Of a stretch of DNA of 64,000 nucleotides, positions 42,465 through 54,118 are shown in pieces. Below the pieces are notes generated by a model that saw nothing but the letters and a program-made list of their open reading frames with translations, was not told where the DNA came from and ran no database searches. The stretch comes from Acanthosepion pharaonis. Taxonomy: Eukaryota > Mollusca > Cephalopoda > Sepiida > Sepiidae. Numbering within the stretch: the stretch's first letter is position 1; the number at the start of each line of letters is the position of its first letter. Where the stretch lies: assembly GCA_903632075.3 (NCBI GenBank), contig CAHIKZ030001782.1:346001-410000 (forward strand). Reading direction: 5' to 3'. Both the position numbers and the translations under genes were made by a program.

Positions 42465-45296
42465 TTTTTAACGAAAGAATATGGCACAAGGCCGGTTTTA
42501 TCTTTTTTTCCTATGTACAACGTTAGGTTCGTTAACAAAAAATAGCCTTTGTCCCGATTAGACGGACCAGATTTTCAGGTTTTACCTCCCAAAACGAAAC
42601 CTTGCCCTTCGGCAAAGCCTCGTCTTGGGAAAGTTAACGCAGAGAGTTCAATGGCGCGCAGTCAAAAACCGCTCAACACCGTTCTATTTCAAATTTCACC
42701 CGAAACGAATATGGCACAAGGCCGGTTTTATTGTGGTTTTAGTAGTAGGCTCGGCCAAAAAATGTCCGAATCCCCTGTCTACCTCCCGGACGAAAATATT
42801 TTTTTCGGCAAACCTCGTTCAGGTATTTATTAATGCAGAGTTTATTTTTTTTTAGAAGCGTGCGCGTCAAAGATGGACGCCGTTCTGAAATTTATTCATT
42901 TCACCCACGGAAAAGAATATGGCACAAGGCCGGTTTTATTGTGGGTTTCCCCGAGCCCGTAGGCTCGGCCCAAAAAAAATAGCCTTTTGAAGCCGATTAG
43001 ACGGGTTCAGGCCTATCTACCTCCCCGGACGAAGAATTGCCCTTCGGTAAAGCCTCGTCGGGTTCCTCTCTGCTAACGCAGAGAGTTCGACAGGAAGGCG
43101 TGCGCAGTCAGAGACCGCTCAACACCGTTCGGTATTTATCATTTCACCCACGGCAACGAATATGGCACAAGGCCGGTTTTATTGTGGGTTTCTGGGATTC
43201 CGTTCCTTATATGTAAAAAATAGCCTTTGGAAGCCGATTATACGGGTTCAGGCCCTGTCTAGGTTCCCCCGGACGAAACCTTGCCCTTCGGCAAAGCCTC
43301 GTGAGGTTTCTCTCTGCTAACGCAGAGAGTTCGACAGAAGACGTGCGCAGTCAAAGACCGCTCAACACCGTTCGGTATTTATCTTTTCACCCACGGAAAC
43401 GAATATGGCACAAGGCCGGTTTTTATGTGGGTTTCTCCGAGCCCGTAGGCTCGGCCAAAAAAATAGAGTTTTGAAGCCGATTAGACGGGTTCAGGCCCTG
43501 TCTACCTCCCCGGACGAAACCTTGCCCTTCGGCAAAGCCTCGTTGGGTTCCCTCAAACGCAGAGAGTTCGACAGGAAGGCGTGCGCAGTCAAAGACCGCT
43601 AAGACACCATTCGGTATTTATCATTTCACCCACGGAAACGAATATGGCACAAGGCCGGTTTTTATTGGGTTTTCCGAGCCCGTAGGCTCGGCCAAAAAAA
43701 TAGCTTTTGAAGCCGATTAAACGGGTTCAGGCCTGTCTACCTCCCGGACGAAACCTTGCCCTTCGGCAAAGCTCGTCTAGGGTCCCTCTGCTAACGCAGA
43801 GAGTTCGACAGGAGGCGTGTGCAGTCAAAGACCGCGAAAAACCGTTGGGTATTTATTTTCACCCACGGAAAAGAATATGGCACAAAGGCCGGTTTTTATG
43901 TGGGTTTTTTCCCGAGCCCGTAGGCTCGGCCAAAAATATAGCCTATTGAAGCCGATTAAACGGGTTCAGGCCTATCTACCTCCCGTTTTTTTTTTGCCCT
44001 TCGGCAAAGATCGTTGTTCGTTCTCTTCGCTAACGCAGAGATTTCGACAGGAGGCGTGCGCAGTCAGAGACCGCGAGACGCCGTTCGGTATTTATCTTTT
44101 CACCCACGGAAAAGAATATGGCACAAGGCCGGTTTTTGTGGGTTTTCCCGAGCCCGTAGGCTCGGCCAAAAAAATAGCCTTTTTGAAGCCGATTAAACGG
44201 GTTCAGGCCTAGGTGGTTCTACCTCCCCGGACGAAACCTTGCCCTTCGGCAAAGCCTCGTTTGGGTTCCTCTCTGCTAACGCAGAGAGTTCGACAGGAGG
44301 CGTGCGCAGTCAGAGACCGCAGACGCCGTTCGGTATTTATCTTTTTTCACCCACGGAAAAGAATATGGCACAAGGCCGGTTTTTATGTGGGTTTCCCTGA
44401 GCCCGTAGGCTCGGCCAAAAAATAGCCTTTTGAAGCCGATTAAACGGGTTCAGGCCCTGTCTACCTCCCCCGGACGAAACCTTGCCCTTCGGCAAAGCCT
44501 CGTCTGGTTTCCTCTGCTAACGCAGAGAGTTCGACAGGAGGCGTGCGCAGTCAAAGACCGCGAGACGCCGTTCGGTATTTATCTTTCACCCACGGAAAAG
44601 AATATGGCACAAGGCCGGTTTTTTATGGGTTTCCCGAGCCCGTAGGCTCGGCCAAAAAAATAGCCTTTGAAGCCGATTAAACGGGTTCAGGCCCTGTCTA
44701 CCTCCCCGGACGAAACCTTGCCCTTCGGCAAAGCCTCGTCCGGGTTCCTCTCTGCTAACGCACAGAGTTCGACAGGAGGCGTGCGCAGTCAGAGACCGCG
44801 AGACGCCGTTCAGTATTTATCTTTTCACCCACGAGAAACGAATATGGCACAAGGCCGGTTTTATTGTGGGTTTCTCTGAGCCCGTAGGCTCGGCCAAAAA
44901 AATAGCCCTTGAAGCCGATTAGACGGGTTCAGGCCCTGTCTACCTCCCCGGACGAAACCTTGCCCTTCGGCAAAGCCTCGTCCGGGTTCCTCTCTGCTAA
45001 TGCAGAGAGTTCGACAGGAGGCGTGCGCAGTCAGAGACCGCGAGACGCCGTTCGGTATTTATCTTTTCACCCACGGAAAAGAATATGGCACAAGGCCGAT
45101 TTTTTATGTGGGTTTCCCCGAGCCCGTAGGCTCGGCCAAAAAAATAGCCTTTTGAAGCCGATTAAATGGGTTCAGGCCCCTGTCTACCTCCCCGGACGAA
45201 ACAATTCGGCAAAGCCTCGTCCGGGTTCCTCTCAGCTAATGCAGAGAGTTCGACAGGAGGCGTCCGCAGTCAGAGACCGCGAGACGCCGTTCTGCC
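42465..45296. repeat. GC-rich satellite, twelve tandem units of about 240 bp with conserved hairpins
   Basis: 'atggcacaagg' or a variant marks unit starts at 42481, 42711, 42919, 43162, 43405, 43644, 43877, 44118, 44365, 44604, 44844 and 45085; spacing is 208-247 bp, mostly 239-243. Each unit holds at least four stem-loops: CCGAGCC-CGTA-GGCTCGG; TTGCC-CTTC-GGCAA, in the best units nested inside GGACGA/TCGTCC; CTCTCTGC-TAAC-GCAGAGAG; and GGCGT/ACGCC. Units 1-3 are the most diverged. Most length differences fall in homopolymers. Open frames run through some units, but shift frame from unit to unit. Confidence 0.95.
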
Positions 45297-45375
45297 AGAC
45301 TTGCCACTGCTACTCCTACTTATGATCTATGGGAGAGTCCATTACAATAGAATAGGTACTATGGCATAACAACAA
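45296..45375 (+). repeat. Right flank of the array, shared with the solitary copy at 22030
   Basis: 'ttctgccagacttgcca', 'gagagtccattacaatagaa' and 'ggtactatggcata' match 22131-22215, marking a natural end of the repeated element. Confidence 0.65.
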
Positions 45376-45589
45376 GTAAAAAATATCTTTAAATAATTGT
45401 CATTTCATAGGTCGATTTCAGTTACGAAATGACTACTTATCAGAAACATACGGCAATTTGACACTAACATTCGGCGATTGCGACCCCATAAGGATGTCAA
45501 ATACAATCATATATACTTAACAATACTTACAAATTTAATATAAAATAAGAATTATTATAAAACTAAATTAGGATAATATTATTCTCTGT

Positions 45590-45820
45590 TTAAAACCATT
45601 TTTGATGAGAGTAGGAAACGCTGACCGTAATGAAATTTAAGAGGTACAATTTATAGCGTTTGATTACCAAACGTATTATTTGTGTGTAGAAGTATTTTCC
45701 CACGCTTTCAGCACAATTTTAGGGGTGCGTATTAAGGATGAAGGCGTATTATACAAAGGGGTATTAAGGTAAGTGTTTTTTCTATCGCTGTTTTCTTCAT
45801 CGTCTCTTCGTTTTTCCATG
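45590..45820 (+). repeat. Third copy of the ~200-bp dispersed repeat
   Basis: 'gtagaagtattttcccacgc', 'tttcagcacaattttagg', 'ggtgcgtatta' and 'gatgaaggcgtattata' match 41705-41800. The 240-bp array therefore lies between copies of one dispersed repeat. Confidence 0.75.
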
Positions 45821-45915
45821 TAATTCTCAGTATCCTTCTGTAGTATTACATTTCTGCTGCCTGCTCATTACGCAGAACAGGATTGCAATGCCGTATTTGT
45901 TAATCTGACAAAGAA
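45820..45915 (-). mobile_element. Short RTE-type LINE fragment, copy 9
   Basis: 'gtaattctcagtatccttct' and 'gtagtattacatttctgctg' match the FYRRMLRI-coding region (complement) of the other copies. Confidence 0.45.
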
Positions 45916-46435
45916 TCGAAATTTATGACAGATAAAAAGTGTAAAGAAATCTTTCTGCAATTCAAATAATCTCGAAAAAAACGTGCTTTGGTGATATCCA
46001 TCTAAATTTCTGTAAATAGATATAAAATTGTAAAAAAAAAATATTTTAACGCCTTATCGCAAGATAAAGCTTAAAATATGTGATTGCAATGGCCGAAATT
46101 TAATATAATTTAAAATCAGCTATGATTTTTGGTATCACGAATGGCACAGTGCGAGATACCATCGCCCATGGGAATATATATTGACTATTAAAAAATTATT
46201 TACAATGATATGGGAACGTCATGAAAGCCATTGGCATCCGACAAGATATCATCTTAGGCAAATGAAGAAACGACAGACGAAAAATGGCTGACAACGTCTG
46301 GACTAGAAAATCATTAAAAGAGAAACAGTCATGCAACCAAGACATGCCGAGGGAGCATGTCAGCTGCTCAGCGAACCTAGGATCAAACGAGATCATGGGC
46401 TTGGTGATAGAACAACTACATTGAATCTATAGCTT
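45915..46435. other. No recognised feature
   Basis: No recognised frame or repeat. Confidence 0.4.
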
Positions 46436-46436
46436 C

Positions 46437-47200
46437 ATCTTCTGCAAGGAAAGTTGGTTCTCGATGCCGCGTTAGAAGGTTCTTCTTGCCGGAGTCCATC
46501 CTTCAAATCTACAGCCAACAATTCGTCCTTGCATGGAATACTACTGCCATATATGGTCTGGTGCTCCCGCTGTCCATCTCGAAGTTCTTGACAAAATCCA
46601 GCGACGGATATGCAACATGATTGGTCCTGATCTGCCATCACCTCTGCAGTCGCTATCTCAAAGACGTACTGTGGCTTCCCTCTGCCTTTTCAACAAGTAC
46701 TTTCAAGGCAACTACTCCGACGAGCTACTTTCACTCGTTTCTAAATTGAATGAATTTAAACGTGCTACTAGGCTAGCATCTTGGTCCCATTTTTTAACTG
46801 TCGAAACGGCTAAATGTAACGATCTATTTTACGAGCTTCTTATCTTGCACCTCCTGTCAGTAGAACCTCCTTCCTTATCACTTGCTTCCCCGATAGCTAT
46901 AATCTTGAAATATTCAAATGTAATGTCAATCGACATCTTCTGATGCCTTGACCTTGATCCCTGCCCTTTTCTTTATCCTTTTCCCAAACACTCCTCTTTA
47001 CTCTTACTCTCACTCCTCTTTAATTTTGTGTGCTAGTGGCACTCCTGCCTTGCTTGGGGCACCAGTTTTAAAAAAAAAGGGTTTTTGCTTCCCTGATAGC
47101 TATAATCTTGAAATATTCAAATGTAATGTCAGTTGACATCTTCTGATGCCTTGACCTTGATCCCCTGTCCTTCAGAATTTATCTTTTCCCCAAACACTCC
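46437..47200 (+). mobile_element. CR1/Jockey-like LINE C-terminus, best-preserved copy
   Basis: The frame 46533-46943 (136 codons) encodes MEYYCHIWSGAPAVHLEVLD, KIQRRICNMIGPDLPSPLQS, LSQRRTVASLCLFNKYFQGN, YSDELLSLVSKLNEFKRATR, then SHFLTVETAKCN. This is the C-terminal region behind the reverse transcriptase of CR1/Jockey-type LINEs. The expected SFFPRTxxLWNxLP box after the KC motif is frameshifted. Homology upstream starts near 46437. At 47090-47180 the segment 'gatagctataatcttgaaat ... ttctgatgccttgaccttga' occurs a second time, so the 3' UTR is partly duplicated. Confidence 0.8.
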
Positions 47201-48360
47201 TCTTTATTTTTGATCACTTTTAAAACCCCTTGCGTTATGGTGTTTTTCTGACTTGAAAAAACCAAAAGGTCAAACTTTGGTTCAAATGTCAATTTATCAC
47301 GTGTTCCTTTATTCCACATTAGTAAACCTCGAAAACCGGTCTTTGTCTTTGTGAGGGTGCAAGAATTGATTTGATCACTATTTTTACATTTTTAAAATAT
47401 GCAAAATAGGATTCACTTGATAAATGTGCTGATTCAAACCTCCGTTTTGACTGAGAATGGTGAAACTGTCACAGATATAACAAAAGGAATCAGGACTGTT
47501 TAGGCATTTGGGACGAGAAGTAGCTGAGGTAGACATGATCTGAAAAGAATGGAAATATGTTAATAAATAAAAAATAAGTAGATTCAAACAATAGAAAAAA
47601 AAATTTCTGCTAGAGTGTAATATACAGAATTTTATGTTTTGTTTACAGAATAGCACTCGCCTATATGGAACACACAGCCTCTCAATGCTTTCTCTCACGT
47701 GTAACGGAATAGGTATCAGGTTTCACTCTCCCCGCCCGATCGTTAATCTCCTCTATATGACGTTAGATTCAACATTAATAAAATAATGTTATTAATTATT
47801 AATTGTTGAAACAAAAAACTAAATATTATTTTATTAATTACTTTTCTTAACACTTTGATTGCAACTCATTAAAAGAGGCGTTATTAGCAAATCAGTGCTT
47901 ATTCCGGGAGAAGGCTCTAGGGAAGAAAAAACTTGACGTAATAGAAGACAACTGACTGTAGTTTTGAAATCAGCATAGCAATTTTAGTCTAAATCAAGTG
48001 AAAAAAGAAACGAACTCAACAGAAGGATATGTTCAAAATTGTTCCATGGTGTAATTTGTCACTCTAAAACAAGGACGCAGATGCGCTTTTTGAAGCTCTA
48101 TCGACTTTGGAAAGCGAAAGATTTGGCAAATCAGACAATATATAACATTTATACTTCTATTTTTGGTCTGATCTGCAATTGTTAAATGTATTTGGTCAGT
48201 ATTCTTTTTTGAATATTTCACATTGTCAAGAAAGAAGGTACAATTGCAATAACCTGAACGTAAGTTTTTATCGTGGAAGATACAGAAATGTTTACGCAAG
48301 AAATACAAAAAAGAAACCCTTGAAGTAAGTTACTTAGAATGTCCATATAAATAGCATTTC
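47200..48360. other. No recognised feature
   Basis: About 1.1 kb without recognised frame or repeat. Minus-strand open frames of 104 and 91 codons (47698-47384, 48308-48033) show no family resemblance that I can name; the first has a Cys-x2-Cys pair, but no further structure. Confidence 0.4.
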
Positions 48361-48365
48361 CTCAC

Positions 48366-48495
48366 TATTTTTAGCCTGATCTGGCCCTTTAATGTTGGAT
48401 GAAGCAGTTACAGGGAACCGATCATTTTTCCAGCATCTTTGTCTGAGTTCCATTTGAGGTCTGGAAAAATTTTAAAACCCAATAGGGTTTATAAA
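48366..48495 (+). repeat. Dispersed repeat, copy A
   Basis: 'tttagcctgatctggccctt', 'ccagcat', 'tgagttccatttgaggt' and 'taaaacccaatagg' match 50060-50175 in order. Confidence 0.65.
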
Positions 48496-48779
48496 CTGTG
48501 CAAAGGAGAAAACAACGATTCATCGTAATTAGACAAAAATTCAGGAAAACAGTTCGGTAATGTAAATAACAAGTCAAATCAAGTTTGGTTTTCGAGATAT
48601 ATTGCTCTCAGTCTATAGATTTTAAAGACAGAAAGGAAAAAAGAAAAACTGGGTAATAAAACGAGAATATTAGATAATATCACAGACGAAAGTATATAAG
48701 ACAAGGATATTAGAGAACGTTTTAATAAACAATAAATATAATTCTATCATTCGTCCATAAATTGAATACCACAAAAGTG

Positions 48780-49160
48780 TCTTTAAAAATGATTTTCTCC
48801 CTCTCTCTCATAAATATAAAAATATCTTATTTCTATCACTCTATATCTAAATATATATGTATGTGTCCCATTTTCAAATCTATTTATCTATCTATCTTGG
48901 TTTGTTCATTATCTATCTATCTATCTATCTTGGCCTGTTCAAATCTCTCTCTCTATCTATTTATCTTGGTTTATTCATATATCTATCTCTCTATCTATCT
49001 ATCTATTTTGGTCTGTTCAAAATCTCTTTATCTATCTATCTATCAGAGGATATATATCTATCTCTATCTATCTATCTTGATGAATCTATCTATTTCTATC
49101 TATCAAATATATATATATATAGGAAATATATATATATATATATATTTAAAATCATTAATT
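48780..49160. repeat. (TATC)n tract with embedded 'ttggtttgttcat' units
   Basis: TATC/TCTA arrays are interrupted four or five times by 'ttggtttgttca'-like segments, the same type of higher-order pattern as in the GATA tract at 26226. TA runs close it at 49107-49145. Confidence 0.95.
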
Positions 49161-49254
49161 AAATTCAACATCTTTTGATAAGACACCGAAATTTAAAAAC
49201 AAAATAATATTTTATATTTTATAACATAAATATGTTATAATTTTTTAAAATAAA

Positions 49255-49292
<38 letters not shown>

Positions 49293-50010
49293 CTAAATAG
49301 CAATCAATAAACAAATATTTTATAATACAAAATAAGTTTTATGATTTAAAGAATGGATATGGTTCAAATATATTGATGAAATTGATTAGATCCGTTATCG
49401 TCATTTGAGCCATTATATATAAATTTCTGCCGTGAATTAGTTGTTCATTTACTACAAGCTTTCGTCTGTTATTAATAAGGTATATAATAGATGTATGGGT
49501 TGGTTTTTTCTTAGTAATAAAAGTAATGTATTTGTATTTTGATAACACGTTTATTGTAATTTAAATATTGATCCGTGCGACTTTTTGGTTTAAAGTAAGA
49601 CATTAGAATAATTATTGAACAATATAGTTCATGCCACTTTGACAGTAAAAAATTTGTTGTTAAAAAACTATTTGTTCATTAATAAAAAGTATAGACGCAG
49701 AAATTTTAAAAAAATTCAAACAATGTGTGCGTTGCTTTGGCGCGTAAAAAAAAATAACTCATTTTAATAGCATTTGTATACAATAATATATTTTCGATGT
49801 CCTCTTATTACCAGAGAAAAACCAAGAACATATTATTATATGCCTGACGAAAATAGGAACAGACGAAAAGAATAAAAATAACATAATACAGCGAAATTTG
49901 ATAAAAAGGAGTTCTCATATAACGGATCTCGACTTTTTTATTACTATTTGAATCGTTTGCATGGATGTTCCCCATTTAAATATAGGTCATTAGTTTTGAA
50001 TAATTTGATG

Positions 50011-50015
<5 letters not shown>
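49160..50015. other. AT-rich DNA without recognised feature
   Basis: A TA run lies at 49259-49289; otherwise nothing is recognised. Confidence 0.4.
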
Positions 50016-50055
<40 letters not shown>

Positions 50056-50061
<6 letters not shown>

Positions 50062-50245
50062 TTAGCCTGATCTGGCGCTTGTAATGGTACTTACTGGATC
50101 GTTAAATGGAACAGGCCATTTTCCCAGCATGCATGAGTTCCAGTTGAGGTTTAGGTTGACTTTAAGACCCAGTAGGCGCTCAAGGCCTGCAAGGGAACAT
50201 CCGTTTATTGCTGTTGATGCTGGTTCTGGGTCCGATCGCCAGTGA
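50056..50245 (+). repeat. Dispersed repeat, copy B
   Basis: A longer copy of the repeat at 48366, entered directly from a TA run (50016-50056): 'ttttagcctgatctggcgct', 'ccagcatgcatgagttccag', 'ttgaggtttaggttgacttt' and 'aagacccagtaggcgctcaa'. The sense is the same as in copy A. I see no coding. Confidence 0.65.
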
Positions 50246-50249
50246 TGAA

Positions 50250-51535
50250 ATGTACGTCACAAGATCGCTGAAAACGTAGATAAAAGTGTGTCTCCTGTAA
50301 GTCTAAATCGGAAATGTCCGACTGAGAGTTGCATTATTATTCTCCGTCAATATCTATGTCTGTAGATTTGCGCAAGTTTATTGTAAGTAATAAGAGGAAG
50401 AGAAGTTGATATTTCGAGGCCAGACAGAGACAAACGTTGACAAAAAAAAATAAAAAAAATTCACATTTACCGAAATAGAGAAAGTCTTGATTTATTTTAC
50501 CTTTTTTCATTTCTCTGATATTTATCTGAGTAGAAATTTTATGTGTGTAGATCAATCATCGAAAAATTGAGGTTGTCAAAATTCACCTTTTAAAAATTTT
50601 TTACCGTGCTTGCCGGCTTGAGAGAAGTATGTATTAGTATAATCTATCAGATAGTCATAGGTTACTGGCTATTTAGTGTTAGGAAGCATAATACGTTTCA
50701 GTTTTCCAGTAACACGCCGATACTAATATTAATATGGCAAACAACTTACATTTATTAAAGGATTTACATATATCCCAAAACAAATGACTGTTCATACTGT
50801 CCAACGAACGAGAATGTTTACAGAACGAGAACAAAAAAATAACATATCTTTTATGGCCTTTGACCGTCCGTAGCTTTGACTAGAAACTGATTTTTACAAA
50901 AACGCTAGGCTGTGCACATGTTGACCAGTTTCTACGTTTCTGGACGCCCTGGTCGTAAGGATGGTAAAGATCGTTCCTCATAAAAAAAAAACAAAAAACA
51001 ACAACAAAAAAAAACAACAACAACAAAAAGGAAAAAAAAAGGGATAGACGAGTTCTCCTCTTTAAAGGGTCTGAACTCCCATGAGCTCAATACGAAAGAA
51101 AACAATGATGAAAAATTAAATAGATGACAACAATCATTATGGAAATTCTCCCTACACACAACACATCTCATTCTGACCTGCTCGAGTTGTATCAGGCTAG
51201 TCTTAAGTTGTACACATGGCAACTTTCCTAACATCACACTGAAAGGACTATTGTGTGAGGTCCTAAGGTTATTTGTTTTAGAAAACACACATACAGAGAG
51301 GTATGGCAATAATCTGCTTCTTATATGCTAGAAATTACGTTATGTTTTTCTTTTGAGTCATAAATGATTGGAATAAAAACACATTTTAGATGCGAAGTAA
51401 ATATTCTGTATATATTTGTAAGCTCACACCATAAACGGATCTATTTTTTTTTTTACTATTATTCACAAAAGAATATCAATAAGTTTTACTCAAGGTAGTC
51501 ACTTGTCATTTTAAAGAAAAGTAAGGAAATTAAGT
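50250..51535. other. No recognised feature
   Basis: An A-rich run (AAC/AAA) lies at 50987-51040. A 125-codon minus-strand open frame (51309-50932) shows no recognisable domain. Confidence 0.4.
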
Positions 51536-51539
51536 AATT

Positions 51540-52290
51540 TCAAAGAAAGAAAGAAAGAAAGAAAGAAAGAAAAACAAATAATGCTAGAAAGAAAGAAAGA
51601 AAGAAAGAAAGAAACAAAACAATAAAGAAAAAAAAAAGGAAAACATAAAAAAAAAGCAAAGAAAACTAAAAAAAAAAGAAAGAAAAAAAGAAACAAAAGA
51701 GAAAAAAAAAAGAAACAAACAAAGAGAGTAAGAAACAGAAATGAAAGAAAAAAAAAGAAAGAAAGAAAGAAAGAAAGAAAAACAAATAATGCTAGAAAAA
51801 GAAAGAAAGAAAGAAAGACAAACAGAAATAAAAAAGGAAACATCGAAAAAAGCATAATACTTAAAATAAAGAAAGAAAGAAAGAAACAAAGAGAGAAAGA
51901 AAGAAAGAAACAAACAAAGAGAGAAAAAAAACAGAAAGAAAAAATTTTAAAAGAAAGAAAGAAAAAAGAAAAAAAAAAATAATTAATAGAAAGAAAGAAG
52001 AACTGGAAATTGAAAAAGACAAACAGAAATAAAAAGAAAATTTTAAAAAAAATTAATTGAAATGTTTAAATGAAAGAAAAGAATTGGAAAAAGAAAAAAA
52101 AAAACGATAAAAAAAAAGAGAAAGAAACAGAAATGAAAGAAAAAAAAGAAAGAAAGAAAGAAAGAAACAAACAAACAAACAAAGAGAGAAAGAAACAGAA
52201 ATGAAAAAAAAAAAAGAAAAATAGAAAAGAAAAAGGGATATAATGCTTGAAAGAAAGAGAAAAAGAAGATGTAAATTTTAGAAAAAAAAA
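51540..52290. repeat. (GAAA)n purine tract
   Basis: About 750 bp of almost pure purine on the plus strand, the same tetranucleotide family as the TTTC tracts at 9650 and 57100 but in the opposite orientation. Contains (CAAA)n and 'acaaataatgctagaaa' twice. Confidence 0.95.
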
Positions 52291-52383
52291 TCACTCACAA
52301 ATTTGGTTTTATAAAGGACGTCCAGGGATTTTTTTGATCAGGGGATACATATCAAATGATGAGTATATGTAGGATAGATTAGA

Positions 52384-52414
<31 letters not shown>

Positions 52415-52419
52415 GAACA

Positions 52420-52780
52420 AAAGCATTTGCCCCAAGCAAGGCGTGAAGCCACTAGGATTTTGGGGGTTTGGAGCGAGAGCAGATAAGAGATAGGAGAAAG
52501 GAAGAGGAGAAGGATATTGGGTAGATCAAGGTAATTGGAGATGTCGATTGACATTACATTTGAATAGTTGGAGATTATATTTTTTCAGGGAAACAGTAAT
52601 TGGGGAGGGTGTTCCACTGGCGAGAGGTGCGAGGTATGAAGCTATTGGAGTAGAAGAGACGGCTACATTTGAAGGTTTCTACGGTGTAAGGGTGAGAGCA
52701 GGATGCCAGCCTCGTAGGGCATTTGAATTCATGGAGTCTGGGAACCAGAGAGAGCAGCTCATCAGAGCAGTTACCATGGA
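52420..52780 (-). mobile_element. CR1/Jockey-like LINE C-terminus and 3' end
   Basis: The minus strand encodes YFHGNCSDELLSLVPRLHEF, KCPTRLASCSHPYTVETFKC, SRLFYSNSFIPRTSRQWNTL and PNYCFPEKI, a well-preserved version of the LINE tail including the SFIPRTSRxWNTLP box missing elsewhere. A TAA interrupts it just before the YNLQLFKCNVNRHL stretch, which is readable in the next frame. The 3' terminus at 52425-52445 has the shared 'ccttgcttggggcaaatgct' end. Both sides touch TA tracts (52387-52414 and 52781-52838). Confidence 0.8.
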
Positions 52781-52781
52781 A

Positions 52782-52841
<60 letters not shown>

Positions 52842-52849
52842 ATTTCTAA

Positions 52850-53000
52850 ATTTATTAGAGTCAAGTAGAAATGTATAGTATATGACGATAGATGAAATCT
52901 TATCTTAGACGACGCGTTTCGTCCTCTGAGGAACATTTAAATTCTCTCAGATGAAACAACGCTTGGGTAAGATAAGTTTTCCATTAATCTTTATTTGCAT
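52850..53000 (-). repeat. Dispersed repeat with 'GGACGAAACGCGTCG', inverted
   Basis: The complement of 52906-52935 reads TTCCTCAGAGGACGAAACGC and GTCGTC; compare 29289-29313 and 5440-5466. Confidence 0.55.
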
Positions 53001-53273
53001 TGTCTTTTTCCACGTGTACTCTATCGGAAAGTTTAACTTTTTTCCTTATTCACATTGTCATTTTATATGAATTTTTAACATTTTCTAGTCTCGTTGGAGA
53101 AGACACAGGTGTGTCCGAAAATTCTAAATTTAAAATCTTTCTCTTTGTGTTTCAATTTAGTCCAAGGGCTTATATATAAAAATAAATATATAAATCTTAT
53201 TTCCCAAATTGTTATAACTTTTTGATGTTGTAATCAATTTAAATTTTATAAAAAGCAGCCTAATAAATAAATA

Positions 53274-53312
<39 letters not shown>

Positions 53313-53313
53313 T

Positions 53314-53359
<46 letters not shown>

Positions 53360-54052
53360 AAAAGTGTATATAAAATAAAAAAATATATATATGTATAATT
53401 ATTTATATATTATATGCGCGGTACTTATTAGAAATATATCAATATCAGAGATAGAGCTAACATATTTGGTTGGATAGATGTGAGTTTGTGACCCTGGGTT
53501 TCACGCTTTAGCGATCGTCAGACAAACTGATTAATGTTTAAAAAAATTTGGGTTTATGTAGATTGCGTGTATTGGTGTTATTGTGGAAGTGGTGGGGAAA
53601 TTTCGTCGTTTTGTCATTCATCGTACTAACGCAAACATCGATGTATGCAGACACATATACATACTTGGTCGTCCGTCGGGACTCATACATATATAAACAT
53701 ATGTGGGCAGTTTCGGCTATGACACATGTATGTATACGGGTGGTGTATATATATACATACGCATTTGTATGTTGAAATGTTGAAATCTAAACATTGGAAG
53801 TGTGACGGAAATGTCTCGTTGATGTGTACATGTCATATGTATTTTCCATCTGGATAATAAATTAAGCAATAAGGATTATTAAATTTCTACCTGTTACATA
53901 TACACAGTCACAAAAACAAACAAATAACCACCTTTTAAATATAACAAATAAAATAAATTTTTTTTTTCAAAAAATTTAAAATAAATATAAATAATAATAA
54001 TTTTTAGTTATCATAATTTCACAAAGACCCACACACACGCATATATATATAC

Positions 54053-54115
<63 letters not shown>
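53000..54115. other. AT-rich DNA with (CA)n and TA tracts
   Basis: (CA)n lies at 53274-53311, with TA runs at 53320-53356 and 54041-54114. No other feature is recognised. Confidence 0.45.

Positions 54116-54118
<3 letters not shown>

Noticed and set aside
43405..45325. Open frames of up to 138 codons in the 240-bp array, possibly a repetitive protein
   Set aside because: The frame that is open changes from unit to unit and the sequence is dominated by perfect hairpins; a non-coding satellite is simpler, with the reservation about homopolymer errors noted in the findings.
47384..47698. 104-codon minus-strand open frame as a zinc-finger protein
   Set aside because: One Cys-x2-Cys pair only; no His partners at zinc-finger spacing, no homologue recognised.
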